Assembly: GCA_017628165.1 (NCBI GenBank)
Contig: JAGBZQ010000025.1
Coordinates: 1-20,940 of the forward strand
Source of the DNA: Kiritimatiellia bacterium
Lineage (GTDB): Bacteria > Verrucomicrobiota > Kiritimatiellia > RFP12 > UBA1067
Length of the DNA stretch: 20,940 nucleotides
Direction: 5' to 3'
The first letter of the stretch is position 1. Every line of letters begins with the position of its first letter. The translations under genes and the position numbers were made by a program. This document shows positions 5,474 to 13,499 of the stretch, piece by piece. The notes beneath the pieces were generated by a model. It was not told where the DNA came from and searched no databases. It worked only from the letters and a program-made list of their open reading frames with translations.

Positions 5474-7453
5474 TTATGTCATCTTTTCAAGCTCTTCGGC
5501 CGCTTCTTCCCACTCAAGCGTGTAGCGGTCTATTTCAAACTGAAGCGTCCTCACTTTACGGTTCACTTCTGCAAAATCCGTCGTGGGCGTGGGATTGAAA
5601 AGCTCCGCGCTCGACTCGTCAAGCGCGGCCTGAAGCTCGTCTATCTTCTTCTCCGCGCACTCGACCTTGCGCTTGAGCTCCTTGATGCGCGGCGCGCTCT
5701 TGGCGCGCTCTGCCGCGCGCATCTGCCGAAGCTCCTTGGATGTGAGCTTACGCTCCGCGTCATCCTGCGCCGCCGGACGCGCTGCCGCGCGGACATCCGC
5801 CTGCGCCGCGGGCCTGGAAGCCGCCGCCTCAGCCTTCTTTTCGCAATAATAATCGTATCCGCCGGGATAAAGGCGCAAATCGCCAGGCGTAATCTCAAGA
5901 ACGCTCGTGGCAACCGCCCTCACGAAATCGATATCGTGCGATACGAGAAGAATCGTTCCCGGATACTTCTTAAGCGCATCCTGAAGAAGCCGTCTGCCGT
6001 CAAGATCCAAATGGGTGGTAGGCTCGTCCAAAAGAAGGAAATTCGGAGCCGCCAAGAATAACCGCAAAAACGCAAGACGGATCTTCTCTCCGCCGGAAAG
6101 TACGCCCGCGGGCTTCTCCACATCGTTCTCGTCGAAGCCAAACGCGCCGAGCTGATTGCGGAACTGCTTTTCAGGCCCCCCGCCATGAGCGTCCCAGACA
6201 TTCTTGGCATTGCGGTAGACCGTCACATCCGGAGGAATCGTCTCCGCAAACTCCTGGGAAAGGTACCCCGGCACTACATTATGGCCAAGTATCGCCTTGC
6301 CGGATGTAGGCTTGCGCGTCCCGGCGAGAATGCGCATAAGCGTCGTCTTGCCAAGTCCGTTGTAGCCGATAAGCGCGATCTTGTCGCCACGGGTCACATT
6401 GAACGATATCCCATTCAAAACATTACGCACACCGTCATACGAAAAAACGATATCCTCTGAGCGGAACATTTCCATCCCGCTCGGCGGCGGCGGAGCCAGA
6501 CGCAGCCTTCCCGACTGTGTGTAGCGCTTGGGCAAAACGATACGCACCTCATCGATCTTGTCTATCTGCTTTTGGCGCGACTGCGCCTGTGCGGCCTTGG
6601 ATGCCGTGGCCCTGAATCGGTCCACGAAACGCTGAAGCTGCTCGCGGTGGCGATCCTGATTCTCCTTCGCGGCCTTCAAATGCTCAAAGCGTACTTCACG
6701 CTCGCGGAGGTAATAATCGAGATCCCCCTCGTAGCGCGTGGCCGTCCCGGCATCCACCTCCACGATTATACTTGTAAGCGTGCGCAAAAGATAGCGGTCG
6801 TGAGAAATGAGCATGAGCGTTCCATCATACGTCTTCAGATAGCGCTGCAGCCACTCCACGGCCGGAAGATCAAGATAGTTGGACGGCTCATCCAGGAGAA
6901 GCAGATCCGGCTTGGATGCAAGAACGCGCGAAAGCTCTGCGCGCATACGCCATCCGCCCGAAAACGACTTAAACGGCTTGGAAAACTCCTCCACCGAAAA
7001 ACCGAGGCCTCCGAGAGCCACCTTAACGCGCGTTTCCATGTCATATCCGCCGAGATGCTCGAACTTTGTCTGAAGATCGCCGAGCTCCTTGAGAAGCGTC
7101 TGCGAAGAAGCCGTCTCTGCCGCCCCCGAATAAAGGAGATCTTCGAGCTCATGAATCCGCGCCTCCATCTCCGAAAGACCGGGAATCCCCTTGAGCGAAT
7201 ATTCAAGAAGCGTCTCCTCCGGCGTATCCGGCTCGGGGTTCTGGCGCGTCCAGCCGATGCGCGGATCGTTCTCAATAACAAGCTCACCCGTATCAGTGGC
7301 CATCTCGCCGAGAACAATCTTGAAAAGCGTCGACTTGCCGCTGCCGTTCGGGCCCACGACACCAATCCTGTCACCTTTGTTGACGCGGAATGTAACGCCG
7401 CTCAAAACATCCTGCTGTCCGTAATGGACTGAAATATTCTTGAAGTCTAGCAT
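5474..7453 (-). CDS. ABC-F family ATP-binding protein
   Basis: This is a soluble protein of two ABC ATPase domains with no membrane segments; ABC-F members act on the ribosome E site or in antibiotic protection. Domain 1 has Walker A GPNGSGKST at 34-42, signature FSGGW at 164-168, Walker B LLLLDEPSNYLD at 184-195 and SHDR at 217-220. The linker at about 241-320 contains FVDRFRATASKAAQAQSR, typical of the tRNA-interacting arm. Domain 2 has GYNGLGKTT (363-371), LSGGEK (452-457) and LLLDEPTTHLD (473-483). An Ala-rich stretch leads to a charged C-terminal coiled coil, as in the YheS/YdiF/Uup-like groups. The exact subgroup is uncertain. The start overlaps the upstream hydrolase by 7 nt and lacks a clear Shine-Dalgarno sequence. 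Confidence 0.92.
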   Translation of the reverse strand: MLDFKNISVHYGQQDVLSGVTFRVNKGDRIGVVGPNGSGKSTLFKIVLGEMATDTGELVIENDPRIGWTRQNPEPDTPEETLLEYSLKGIPGLSEMEARIHELEDLLYSGAAETASSQTLLKELGDLQTKFEHLGGYDMETRVKVALGGLGFSVEEFSKPFKSFSGGWRMRAELSRVLASKPDLLLLDEPSNYLDLPAVEWLQRYLKTYDGTLMLISHDRYLLRTLTSIIVEVDAGTATRYEGDLDYYLREREVRFEHLKAAKENQDRHREQLQRFVDRFRATASKAAQAQSRQKQIDKIDEVRIVLPKRYTQSGRLRLAPPPPSGMEMFRSEDIVFSYDGVRNVLNGISFNVTRGDKIALIGYNGLGKTTLMRILAGTRKPTSGKAILGHNVVPGYLSQEFAETIPPDVTVYRNAKNVWDAHGGGPEKQFRNQLGAFGFDENDVEKPAGVLSGGEKIRLAFLRLFLAAPNFLLLDEPTTHLDLDGRRLLQDALKKYPGTILLVSHDIDFVRAVATSVLEITPGDLRLYPGGYDYYCEKKAEAAASRPAAQADVRAAARPAAQDDAERKLTSKELRQMRAAERAKSAPRIKELKRKVECAEKKIDELQAALDESSAELFNPTPTTDFAEVNRKVRTLQFEIDRYTLEWEEAAEELEKMT

Positions 7454-8223
7454 GAGAAGGAAATGGATCTGTCTGGAGAAAGCGTTTCAAAAGGCACATC
7501 AGCCATGCCAGCCGCGCTGAGCGCCGCCGCCATGGCCGCCTCGGCAATATGAGGCGCGTTGCACTCGCCGGAAAGGTGTGCCAAAAAAACCTTCTTGAGT
7601 CGCGGCCTTGCGAATCTACCGATCAAGTACGCGGCATCGTCGTTGGAAAGATGCCCGCGCTGCCCGCGAATGCGCTGCTTTAGGCTCTCGGGGCGCGAGC
7701 TTCCCGCTAAAAGAACAGGATCGTGATTGGACTCAATTGTCACGATATCTGCCTCGCTGATGTGACGGCCAATGGAATCGAGCGGAGTCCCCACGTCAGT
7801 AGCGTGGAAATACGTCTTGCCGCCTGCAGACACAAGGAACCCCACCGGATCAGGAACATCATGCGGAACCGAAAACGGCAGAATAGAAAAGACGCCCACA
7901 TCAAAGCGCTGAAGATTTTCAAAGATGGAAAACTCCTCTTCGCCCACTCCGGTCTTGGCGGAAATCGCCTCCGCCGTCATCATATTCGCAAAGAGGCGAA
8001 TTGCGGGAAAACGCGAATGAAGCGTAGCAAGACCAGAGATATGATCGTCATGGTTATGGGTGAAAACGATGCCGGAAACTGTAGAGAAATCTATTCCGGC
8101 ATCTTCACATCCCCTTACCAACCTGCGGCACGAAATACCGCAGTCAACAAGAAGCGCCTCGCCGCCGGATTCAATGCAGTACGCATTGCCGGAGCTTCCG
8201 CTTGCTAACGACGTAAACTTCAC
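7447..8223 (-). CDS. Metallo-beta-lactamase-fold hydrolase, WalJ/YycJ-like
   Basis: The 258-residue protein starts MKFTSLASGSSGNAYCIE, the typical opening of the WalJ/YycJ (VicX) group. The metal-binding motif HNHDDH is at residues 56-61, and later blocks ESNHD, GQRGHLSND and LAHLSGECN fit the same group. Relatives bind two divalent metals and are described as nuclease-like phosphodiesterases; the substrate here is unknown. The start is GTG and overlaps the purD stop by four bases (GTGA), with no clear Shine-Dalgarno sequence, so translation is probably coupled to purD. No WalK/WalR two-component genes lie nearby, so a cell-wall signalling role should not be assumed. Confidence 0.88.
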   Translation of the reverse strand: MKFTSLASGSSGNAYCIESGGEALLVDCGISCRRLVRGCEDAGIDFSTVSGIVFTHNHDDHISGLATLHSRFPAIRLFANMMTAEAISAKTGVGEEEFSIFENLQRFDVGVFSILPFSVPHDVPDPVGFLVSAGGKTYFHATDVGTPLDSIGRHISEADIVTIESNHDPVLLAGSSRPESLKQRIRGQRGHLSNDDAAYLIGRFARPRLKKVFLAHLSGECNAPHIAEAAMAAALSAAGMADVPFETLSPDRSISFSC

Positions 8224-9518
8224 GCGCGGTCGAATGCGCGATGCGCTATGTCTTTGCGATAGAACATCTTGTCGAAGGAAATGCAGCCGATTGCCGTATA
8301 AGCCTTGTCAACGGCCTCGCGCAGAGTTGCGCCCGTTCCCGTCACGCTGAGAACACGCCCGCCCGCCGTGAGCACTCTACCGCCATCAGCCTTGGTGCCG
8401 CAGTGGAATACAATCGCGCCGGTCTTCGCCGCTTCGCCAAGGCCCTTGATCTCAAAACCCTTGTCATAAGAACCGGGATAGCCGCCGGAAGAAACAATGA
8501 CTGTGGCGGCCACCTCGTCCTTGACTACGATATCTTCATCCTTGAGCCTACCGGTGGCCGCGTGGAGAAGCGCCTCCGCGAAGTTGCCTCCGAGCCGCGG
8601 AAGAACGGCCTCCGTCTCAGGATCGCCGAAGCGTGCATTAAACTCAACCACATTTACCTTGGAACCTGAAAGCGCAATCTTTCCGCCCTCTGGCGTAACC
8701 ATAAGACCGGCGTAGAGGATTCCGCGATAAACAGTGCCGCGCTTCTTAAGTTCGCGCACTACGGGAAGAATAATCCCCTCCTTGATACCCTCAAGCATAT
8801 CGTCGGTCACGACGGGCGCAGGCGAATATGCGCCCATGCCGCCCGTGTTGGGACCCTTGTCGCCATCAAAAATGCGCTTATGATCCTGCGAGCCGGGCAG
8901 AAGGACGGCATGCTCGCCATCTGTCATCGCAAGAATGGAGCATTCCTCGCCATCAAGAAACTCCTCGATGAGAACCTCGGCGCCTGCCGCGCCGAACTTG
9001 TTGGCTACGAGCATATCGTCGATCGCCTCGGCTGCCTGCTCGAAGGTCTCTGCCACGATCACGCCCTTGCCCGCGGCAAGACCGTCCGCCTTAATAACGA
9101 CGGGTAGTCCGAATCTGGCAAGAGCCTCCTTTGCGGCCACGCTATCCGTATACACTTCTGCGCGGGCCGTGGGGACGCCTGCGGCCTGCATTACGTCCTT
9201 GGCGAAACGCTTTGAGCCTTCCATGCGCGCACCTGATGCCACCGGTCCGAACGACGGGATCCCTATCTTGGCAAGCTCGTCCACAAGCCCCTTCACAAGC
9301 GGAGCTTCCGGACCTACAACCACGAGATCGGGATTGTTCGCGCGCGCCCACGCCACAATCGCGCTGACATCCTCGGCGAGCGCATCAACGATTGTCGCGA
9401 GCTCTGCAATGCCGGCATTGCCCGGGGCGCAGTAAAGATCATGCTTGACGGGATCATTCGCAAGACGCCATACGATCGCATGCTCGCGTCCGCCGCTGCC
9501 GACTACTAAAATCTTCAT
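8220..9518 (-). CDS. purD: Phosphoribosylamine-glycine ligase (GAR synthetase)
   Basis: PurD carries out the second step of purine synthesis, joining glycine to 5-phosphoribosylamine with ATP in the cytoplasm. The 432-residue protein is full length. It has the N-terminal nucleotide-fold start MKILVVGSGGREHAI, GPEAPLVKGLVDEL (69-82), the ATP-grasp segment KADGLAAGKGV (143-153), the signature DGDKGPNTGGMGAYSP (218-233) and NARFGDPETE, which supplies metal ligands. An AAGGAGGT Shine-Dalgarno sequence lies about 8 nt before the ATG. It follows the LysM gene by 16 nt and overlaps the hydrolase by 4 nt. purE lies about 10 kb away in another unit, so the pathway genes are scattered. Confidence 0.97.
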   Translation of the reverse strand: MKILVVGSGGREHAIVWRLANDPVKHDLYCAPGNAGIAELATIVDALAEDVSAIVAWARANNPDLVVVGPEAPLVKGLVDELAKIGIPSFGPVASGARMEGSKRFAKDVMQAAGVPTARAEVYTDSVAAKEALARFGLPVVIKADGLAAGKGVIVAETFEQAAEAIDDMLVANKFGAAGAEVLIEEFLDGEECSILAMTDGEHAVLLPGSQDHKRIFDGDKGPNTGGMGAYSPAPVVTDDMLEGIKEGIILPVVRELKKRGTVYRGILYAGLMVTPEGGKIALSGSKVNVVEFNARFGDPETEAVLPRLGGNFAEALLHAATGRLKDEDIVVKDEVAATVIVSSGGYPGSYDKGFEIKGLGEAAKTGAIVFHCGTKADGGRVLTAGGRVLSVTGTGATLREAVDKAYTAIGCISFDKMFYRKDIAHRAFDRA

Positions 9519-9534
9519 AGATAAACCTCCTTAG

Positions 9535-10062
9535 TTATTTCTTTGCTGCGGGAACCATTATTTTTTGCCCGATACTCAACCTGTCGGACTTAAGCCCGTT
9601 GAGAGCCTTGAGCTTTGAAACGGTTGTGTTGAAAGCGCGCGCGATGAGCGAGAGGGTATCGCCAGCGGCAACCTCATACTCCATGCAGGCGGAAGTGTCG
9701 ATCCTCGGCTGCTGAACGGACAGGGCCGATGCCGGACGAGCATTATCAAGCGCCTTTAATTTCTGGGAAAGATCGCGGACTATCGATTCGCGCTGTGTGG
9801 CCATCTCACTCCTAAGACGCCTGATTTCTGCTTTAAGAGCCTCAATCTCCGCCTTAAGAGCGCTCGTCTCTGCGCCACCCCTTTCGATTTTCGAAATTCG
9901 TTCAGAAAGATTGTTGAAATTAGACTCCAAAACATCCACCTGCTGAAGAGCGCGCTTCATCTCATCGTAAGCCTGGCGCATCATGAACGCATCACGCCCG
10001 GACTGGGCATAAATAGTGCAGCCCATCACCGTTATGGCTACCGCAAAAATCTTTTTTTTCAT
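9535..10062 (-). CDS. Exported coiled-coil protein with C-terminal LysM domain
   Basis: The 175-residue protein starts with a basic and hydrophobic signal segment (MKKKIFAVAITVMGCTIYAQ). VMGC could be a weak lipobox with Cys15, or a signal peptidase may cut after IYA; I cannot decide. Residues about 35-108 are heptad-rich and charged, predicting a coiled coil. A LysM domain at about 128-171 (YEVAAGDTLSLIARAF through LSIGQKIMVP) should bind peptidoglycan. No catalytic domain is present, so a structural or adaptor role in the envelope is likely. It is the first gene before purD, an unusual partner. The Shine-Dalgarno sequence is poor. Confidence 0.8.
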   Translation of the reverse strand: MKKKIFAVAITVMGCTIYAQSGRDAFMMRQAYDEMKRALQQVDVLESNFNNLSERISKIERGGAETSALKAEIEALKAEIRRLRSEMATQRESIVRDLSQKLKALDNARPASALSVQQPRIDTSACMEYEVAAGDTLSLIARAFNTTVSKLKALNGLKSDRLSIGQKIMVPAAKK

Positions 10063-10215
10063 ACTTTAGTGCAACTGTAAAAACCCTTATCTGGCAAGGC
10101 CGACGGGGCAAGCCACATGACTTGCTGACACCCTTTGTACAGCACTTTGCATAGGCAAAATAAAACATAGATATTTTACCATTTTGGCAGACCTTCCGTC
10201 TACGAGACAACTCCG
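10063..10215 (-). other. Intergenic region between lpxB and the LysM gene
   Basis: This 153-nt gap contains a candidate promoter (10202-10173) and a 5-bp hairpin GCAAG/CTTGC at 10125-10108 without a T-run. No convincing terminator for lpxB and no RNA gene were seen. Confidence 0.5.
10173..10202 (-). promoter_or_regulatory. Candidate promoter for LysM-purD-hydrolase-ABC-F unit
   Basis: On the minus strand TAGACG (10202-10197) is followed after 18 nt by TGG-preceded TAAAAT (10178-10173). The extended -10 context TGGTAAAAT matches the pattern at the S10 and lpxI promoters. It would leave a leader of about 100 nt before the LysM gene. Confidence 0.4.
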
Positions 10216-11310
10216 CTATTCATTCGCCGCCCCTGACTTGACCTTGGCGACAATCCGCGCAAAAGCCGACTCGCCCGTGCCAAGCTTTTTCACAATCTCA
10301 TCAAGACGCGCTACGGCCGCGGCACGAGCATCGTCAAGGCAAAGCCACTCGTTTAAAATGGAAGCGGACGCAGACGGCGTGAAATTCTCCTGAAGAAGCT
10401 CCGGCATTGGAGAATCCCCTTTCCCGCCAGACTTCTCCCACACGATATTCACAAGCCCGATATGATTAACTCCCTTGATCACCCTGCGTGCAACCCATGC
10501 GAAAACAGGGCCTACCTTATATACAAGGACCGTAGGGCAACGGGCAAGAGCAGCCTCAAGCGTAGCCGTGCCAGATGCCACAAGCGCACAGCGCGATGTG
10601 CGCAAAACATCACGCGCACCACCCGAGACGATCCGCACCTGAACGCCGTTTCCATATTCGGCCACTATCTTTTCAATGCGCCTTAAAGCCCCTTCGTTGG
10701 CAGCCGGGATTACAATGCTGGAGGAGACGAGAAGCCGTGCCGCTTCAAGCATCACCGGAAGATTGCGGTCAATCTCTCCCATACGGCTTCCTGGCAAAAA
10801 CGCCACTTGATTACGGACTTGGGCAAGCGCATTCTTGCGCCCGCCATATTCGGCGGCAAAATCCTCCGCAAGCGGATGCCCCACGAACTCGGCAAACCCA
10901 TCCCTGAAAAGACGCGGCTCGAACGGGAAAAAACAGCAAAGCGCGTCAAGCGAAGCTTCAATGCGCGGGATGCGCCCTGCCTTCCATGCCCAAACCTGCG
11001 GGCATACCACATGAACAGCCCGAATACCCTTCGCCTTGGCGTATGCCGCAAGACGAAGATTCATTCCTGGGTAATCGATCGTGCAAACAACATCAGGCTT
11101 CCATTCGTCTATCACCCGCATCATCGTCTTTTTAACGCGCATAAAGAAGAAAAGGCGCCTAAGAACAGCCGTAAACCCCATTACGGCCAGATCGGAAGTC
11201 TTAAAGCCATAATCCTCATATCCGCGCACTTCATCTGAACTCATCATAGAACGCAAGCGATTTGCGTAAATGAGCCCGGACTCCTCCCCTGCCAGCAAAA
11301 GTATCTTCAT
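10216..11310 (-). CDS. lpxB: Lipid-A-disaccharide synthase
   Basis: LpxB is a peripheral inner-membrane GT-B glycosyltransferase that joins UDP-2,3-diacylglucosamine to lipid X, forming the lipid A disaccharide. The 364-residue protein (E. coli 382) has MKILLLAGEESGLIYANRL, where the usual GEASGD is GEESGL, then TIDYPGMNLRLA with the conserved Asp, CPQVWAWKAGRI, FVGHPLAEDF, AFLPGSRMGEI with the conserved Arg, and ASGTATLEAAL plus PTVLVYK near the UDP site. It follows lpxI by 8 nt, and the two catalyse consecutive steps, which supports both calls. The Shine-Dalgarno sequence is weak (AGGGGA close to the ATG). Confidence 0.94.
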   Translation of the reverse strand: MKILLLAGEESGLIYANRLRSMMSSDEVRGYEDYGFKTSDLAVMGFTAVLRRLFFFMRVKKTMMRVIDEWKPDVVCTIDYPGMNLRLAAYAKAKGIRAVHVVCPQVWAWKAGRIPRIEASLDALCCFFPFEPRLFRDGFAEFVGHPLAEDFAAEYGGRKNALAQVRNQVAFLPGSRMGEIDRNLPVMLEAARLLVSSSIVIPAANEGALRRIEKIVAEYGNGVQVRIVSGGARDVLRTSRCALVASGTATLEAALARCPTVLVYKVGPVFAWVARRVIKGVNHIGLVNIVWEKSGGKGDSPMPELLQENFTPSASASILNEWLCLDDARAAAVARLDEIVKKLGTGESAFARIVAKVKSGAANE

Positions 11311-11318
11311 GGAATCCC

Positions 11319-12152
11319 CTACGGCCTCAAGGGAGCGCTTTCCAACCCCGAGTCAATGCCTACAATCGCAATATCGTGAGCGTCAGCATAGCGGACTACA
11401 TCCGCACGATCAAGAAGAACAAGCCGCCCTGCCTGAAATACGAGAGCGGAAGCCTTCGCCTTTTTCATCGTCTTGAGAGTTTTAAGCCCGACCACTGGAA
11501 TGTCAAAGCGCATATCATGCCCCTGGCGCGCCGCCTTAAAGACAAGCGCACCTCTGCCCGCAAGCTTACCGCCGCGCCTGATGGCGGCATTCGTCCCCTC
11601 GAAAGCCTCCACCGCCACAACCATGCCAGACTTCACCATCACGCTCTGGCCTATATCATGACGCCCCACATCCTCGGCAACGGCGATAGCGTGCTTAAGA
11701 TCGCTCTCCTCGTCCGCGGAAAGCGAACGCTTCGTAAGCGCACCTGCGGAAGGAATATAATCATCCATATACAGACTCGCGGGATACACCTTCACGCCCG
11801 CACCCTCGATTTTCTCTATAAGCTTGCCGAAAATTGAATGGGCGTTTTTCACGGGAAGCTCCGCGAGCCATCTTTTCACTTCATCATCAAAGCGCCCTCT
11901 AAAGAGCGAAAGAGGATTCACCTGCCCGGCGAGAATCGCGCCGTCGTAGCCCTTTGATCCCATCCAGCGGATGCCATCGGCAATCTGCCCAATTGTTATC
12001 CAATGAACATTGTCTGCCGCCTTCCAGGCGGAACGCTTGGTGGATCCTTTGACGGCCAGAACATCCACCCTTGCCACTCCGGCACGCTTAGCGCCCTCAA
12101 TGACAAGCTTCGGATAAAGTCCGCCGCCGGCTATGACGATTAGTTTTTCCAT
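11319..12152 (-). CDS. lpxI: UDP-2,3-diacylglucosamine pyrophosphatase LpxI
   Basis: LpxI hydrolyses UDP-2,3-diacylglucosamine to lipid X, the substrate of LpxB. It replaces the unrelated LpxH in many lineages. The product is 277 residues. Family features are the start MEKLIVIAGGGLYPKLV, the N-terminal block GAILAGQVNPLSLFRGR, a central SLSADEESDLKHAIAVAEDVGR, and the C-terminal domain with the conserved Asp in GHDMRFDIPVVG and FQAGRLVLLDRADVV. The ATG at 12152 matches the family N-terminus. An in-frame GTG at 12182 would add ten residues, but a TATAAT hexamer lies between the two, so the transcript probably begins only a few bases before the ATG. Confidence 0.93.
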   Translation of the reverse strand: MEKLIVIAGGGLYPKLVIEGAKRAGVARVDVLAVKGSTKRSAWKAADNVHWITIGQIADGIRWMGSKGYDGAILAGQVNPLSLFRGRFDDEVKRWLAELPVKNAHSIFGKLIEKIEGAGVKVYPASLYMDDYIPSAGALTKRSLSADEESDLKHAIAVAEDVGRHDIGQSVMVKSGMVVAVEAFEGTNAAIRRGGKLAGRGALVFKAARQGHDMRFDIPVVGLKTLKTMKKAKASALVFQAGRLVLLDRADVVRYADAHDIAIVGIDSGLESAPLRP

Positions 12153-12162
12153 ATCTGCTGCA

Positions 12163-12191
12163 ATTATACCAAAAATCCCCACCCCTGGCAG
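12163..12191 (-). promoter_or_regulatory. Predicted promoter of lpxI-lpxB
   Basis: Minus strand: CTGCCA (12191-12186), 17 nt, then TATAAT (12168-12163) preceded by TGG, a perfect -10 with extended element. Only 10 nt separate the -10 from the lpxI ATG, so the transcript should start about 3-5 nt before the start codon. No Shine-Dalgarno sequence is present. Confidence 0.6.
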
Positions 12192-12198
12192 GAAAGGG
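12171..12198 (-). terminator. Possible weak terminator after mnmE, overlapping the lpxI promoter
   Basis: Minus-strand CCCTTTCC (12198-12191) can pair imperfectly, with G-U pairs and one mismatch, with GGGGTGGGG (12185-12177), followed by ATTTTT. The lpxI -35 hexamer lies in its loop. The stem is weak, so this is tentative. Confidence 0.3.
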
Positions 12199-12203
12199 AA
12201 AAT

Positions 12204-13499
12204 TCACTTACCCACGCAGAAGCGAGAAAAGAGGCTATCCAAGAGATCCTCGGAATATTCAACACCGAGAGCTTCGCCAAGTGTTGCGCATATACGCCTC
12301 ATGATATTCCCCAGAAGAACAGCGTCCGCCAAGGAGAAATCCGCCTCGGACAATATAGAGCGCGCCCTTTCCAATGCAGCGAGATTTTTCTCTGTAGAGA
12401 CCTCGGCGCCGTCTCCCGCCTTATCTGTAATCCTTTCGAGCCGAAAGACAATCTCACGGCGGAGAGACGCAATGCCCTCTCCCGTAAACGCCGAAACATT
12501 AAGCCCGCTTCCGCGCTTCAGATCACACTTAGCGCATATCGCAATAACGCGTTCGTCATCCTGACTGCCGCCGCCGAAATCAATCACGACATCTGCACTT
12601 TTGGCAAGAGCCTCGCTCCTTCTCACGCCCTCCGCCTCTATCGCGCCGAAGTCTGCGCCCTCATGGCGTATCCCAGCCGTATCGATCAGCCTGATGGGCC
12701 AGCCGTCGATATCTATCCACGCTTCAATGGAATCACGCGTTGTTCCAGCCATCTCCGAAACAATCGCGCGCGATTCGCCGAGAAGCGCGTTCATAAGCGA
12801 GCTCTTGCCAGCGTTCGGCGGCCCTAAGAGAACTACACTTGCGCCATCACGCAGAATGCGCTTCTCCCTCAAGCGCTTTATCTCCGCGGAAAGTGCCAGA
12901 TCCAAAGATCGCGCCTGAGCAGCAAGTGAATCGAAAAACTCCTCTGAAAGATCCGATTCATCCACATCAAGCGAATGCTCAAGCTCGGAGGATATTTTCA
13001 ATGCGGCATCATAGAGCTTTCGAATGACGGCCGCCCTTGCCCCGCCCGAAGAATCCACCATGTCTGCAAGCGCAGAATCGGCAGCCTTCTCCGTCTTGGC
13101 ATTGATGAGATTCAATAGCGCCTCTGCCTGCTCAAACGTCATCTTGCCGTTCAAAAACGCGCGCTCCGTAAATTCGCCGCGACGCGCCAGACGCGCTCCC
13201 GCAGCAATAGCAGCGTCAAGAATACGGCGCGGAGTAACACTCCCCCCATGGCACTGAAACTCCACCACATCCTCGCCTGTAAATGAATGCGGCGCCTTGA
13301 AGGAAAGAAGAAGCCCTTCGTCCACCTCCTTGCCGTTAAAGAAAAAACGCGAGAAAACGACGCGCCCCGCCTTGGGCTCTTTACGCGTAAGCGTACGCGC
13401 CACCTGAAAGGCATCTTCCCCCGATACGCGAACAACGGCAACGCCACCCAAGCCTTGTGCGGTGGCGATTGCCGCTATTGTCTCAGCCCTCTCGGCCAT
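12204..13499 (-). CDS. mnmE: tRNA uridine-5-carboxymethylaminomethyl modification GTPase
   Basis: MnmE with MnmG modifies the wobble uridine of several tRNAs. The 431-residue protein is somewhat shorter than E. coli MnmE (454). The N-terminal tetrahydrofolate-binding domain starts ETIAAIATAQGLGG and contains ECHGG-like FQCHGGSVTPRRIL and RRGEFTERAFLNGKM. The inserted G domain has GPPNAGKSS (226-234), GTTRD (252-256) and DTAG (273-276). The C-terminal FCVGK motif (427-431) with the catalytic Cys is intact. The G4 motif, normally NKxD, reads AKCD (323-326) and G5 reads SAFTG. The start overlaps the antiporter stop by one base (TAATG). mnmG is not in the window. Confidence 0.95.
   Translation of the reverse strand: MAERAETIAAIATAQGLGGVAVVRVSGEDAFQVARTLTRKEPKAGRVVFSRFFFNGKEVDEGLLLSFKAPHSFTGEDVVEFQCHGGSVTPRRILDAAIAAGARLARRGEFTERAFLNGKMTFEQAEALLNLINAKTEKAADSALADMVDSSGGARAAVIRKLYDAALKISSELEHSLDVDESDLSEEFFDSLAAQARSLDLALSAEIKRLREKRILRDGASVVLLGPPNAGKSSLMNALLGESRAIVSEMAGTTRDSIEAWIDIDGWPIRLIDTAGIRHEGADFGAIEAEGVRRSEALAKSADVVIDFGGGSQDDERVIAICAKCDLKRGSGLNVSAFTGEGIASLRREIVFRLERITDKAGDGAEVSTEKNLAALERARSILSEADFSLADAVLLGNIMRRICATLGEALGVEYSEDLLDSLFSRFCVGK

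Noticed and set aside
6572..7432. A 286-codon plus-strand frame opposite the ABC-F gene
   Set aside because: It is a shadow of the ABC-F coding sequence; composition is basic and unlike real proteins in this window.
10108..10125. Small hairpin GCAAG/CTTGC after lpxB as terminator
   Set aside because: Only five base pairs and no T-run follow on either strand.
12153..12182. GTG start of lpxI ten codons upstream
   Set aside because: The extension includes the TATAAT promoter hexamer and is not part of the LpxI family N-terminus.
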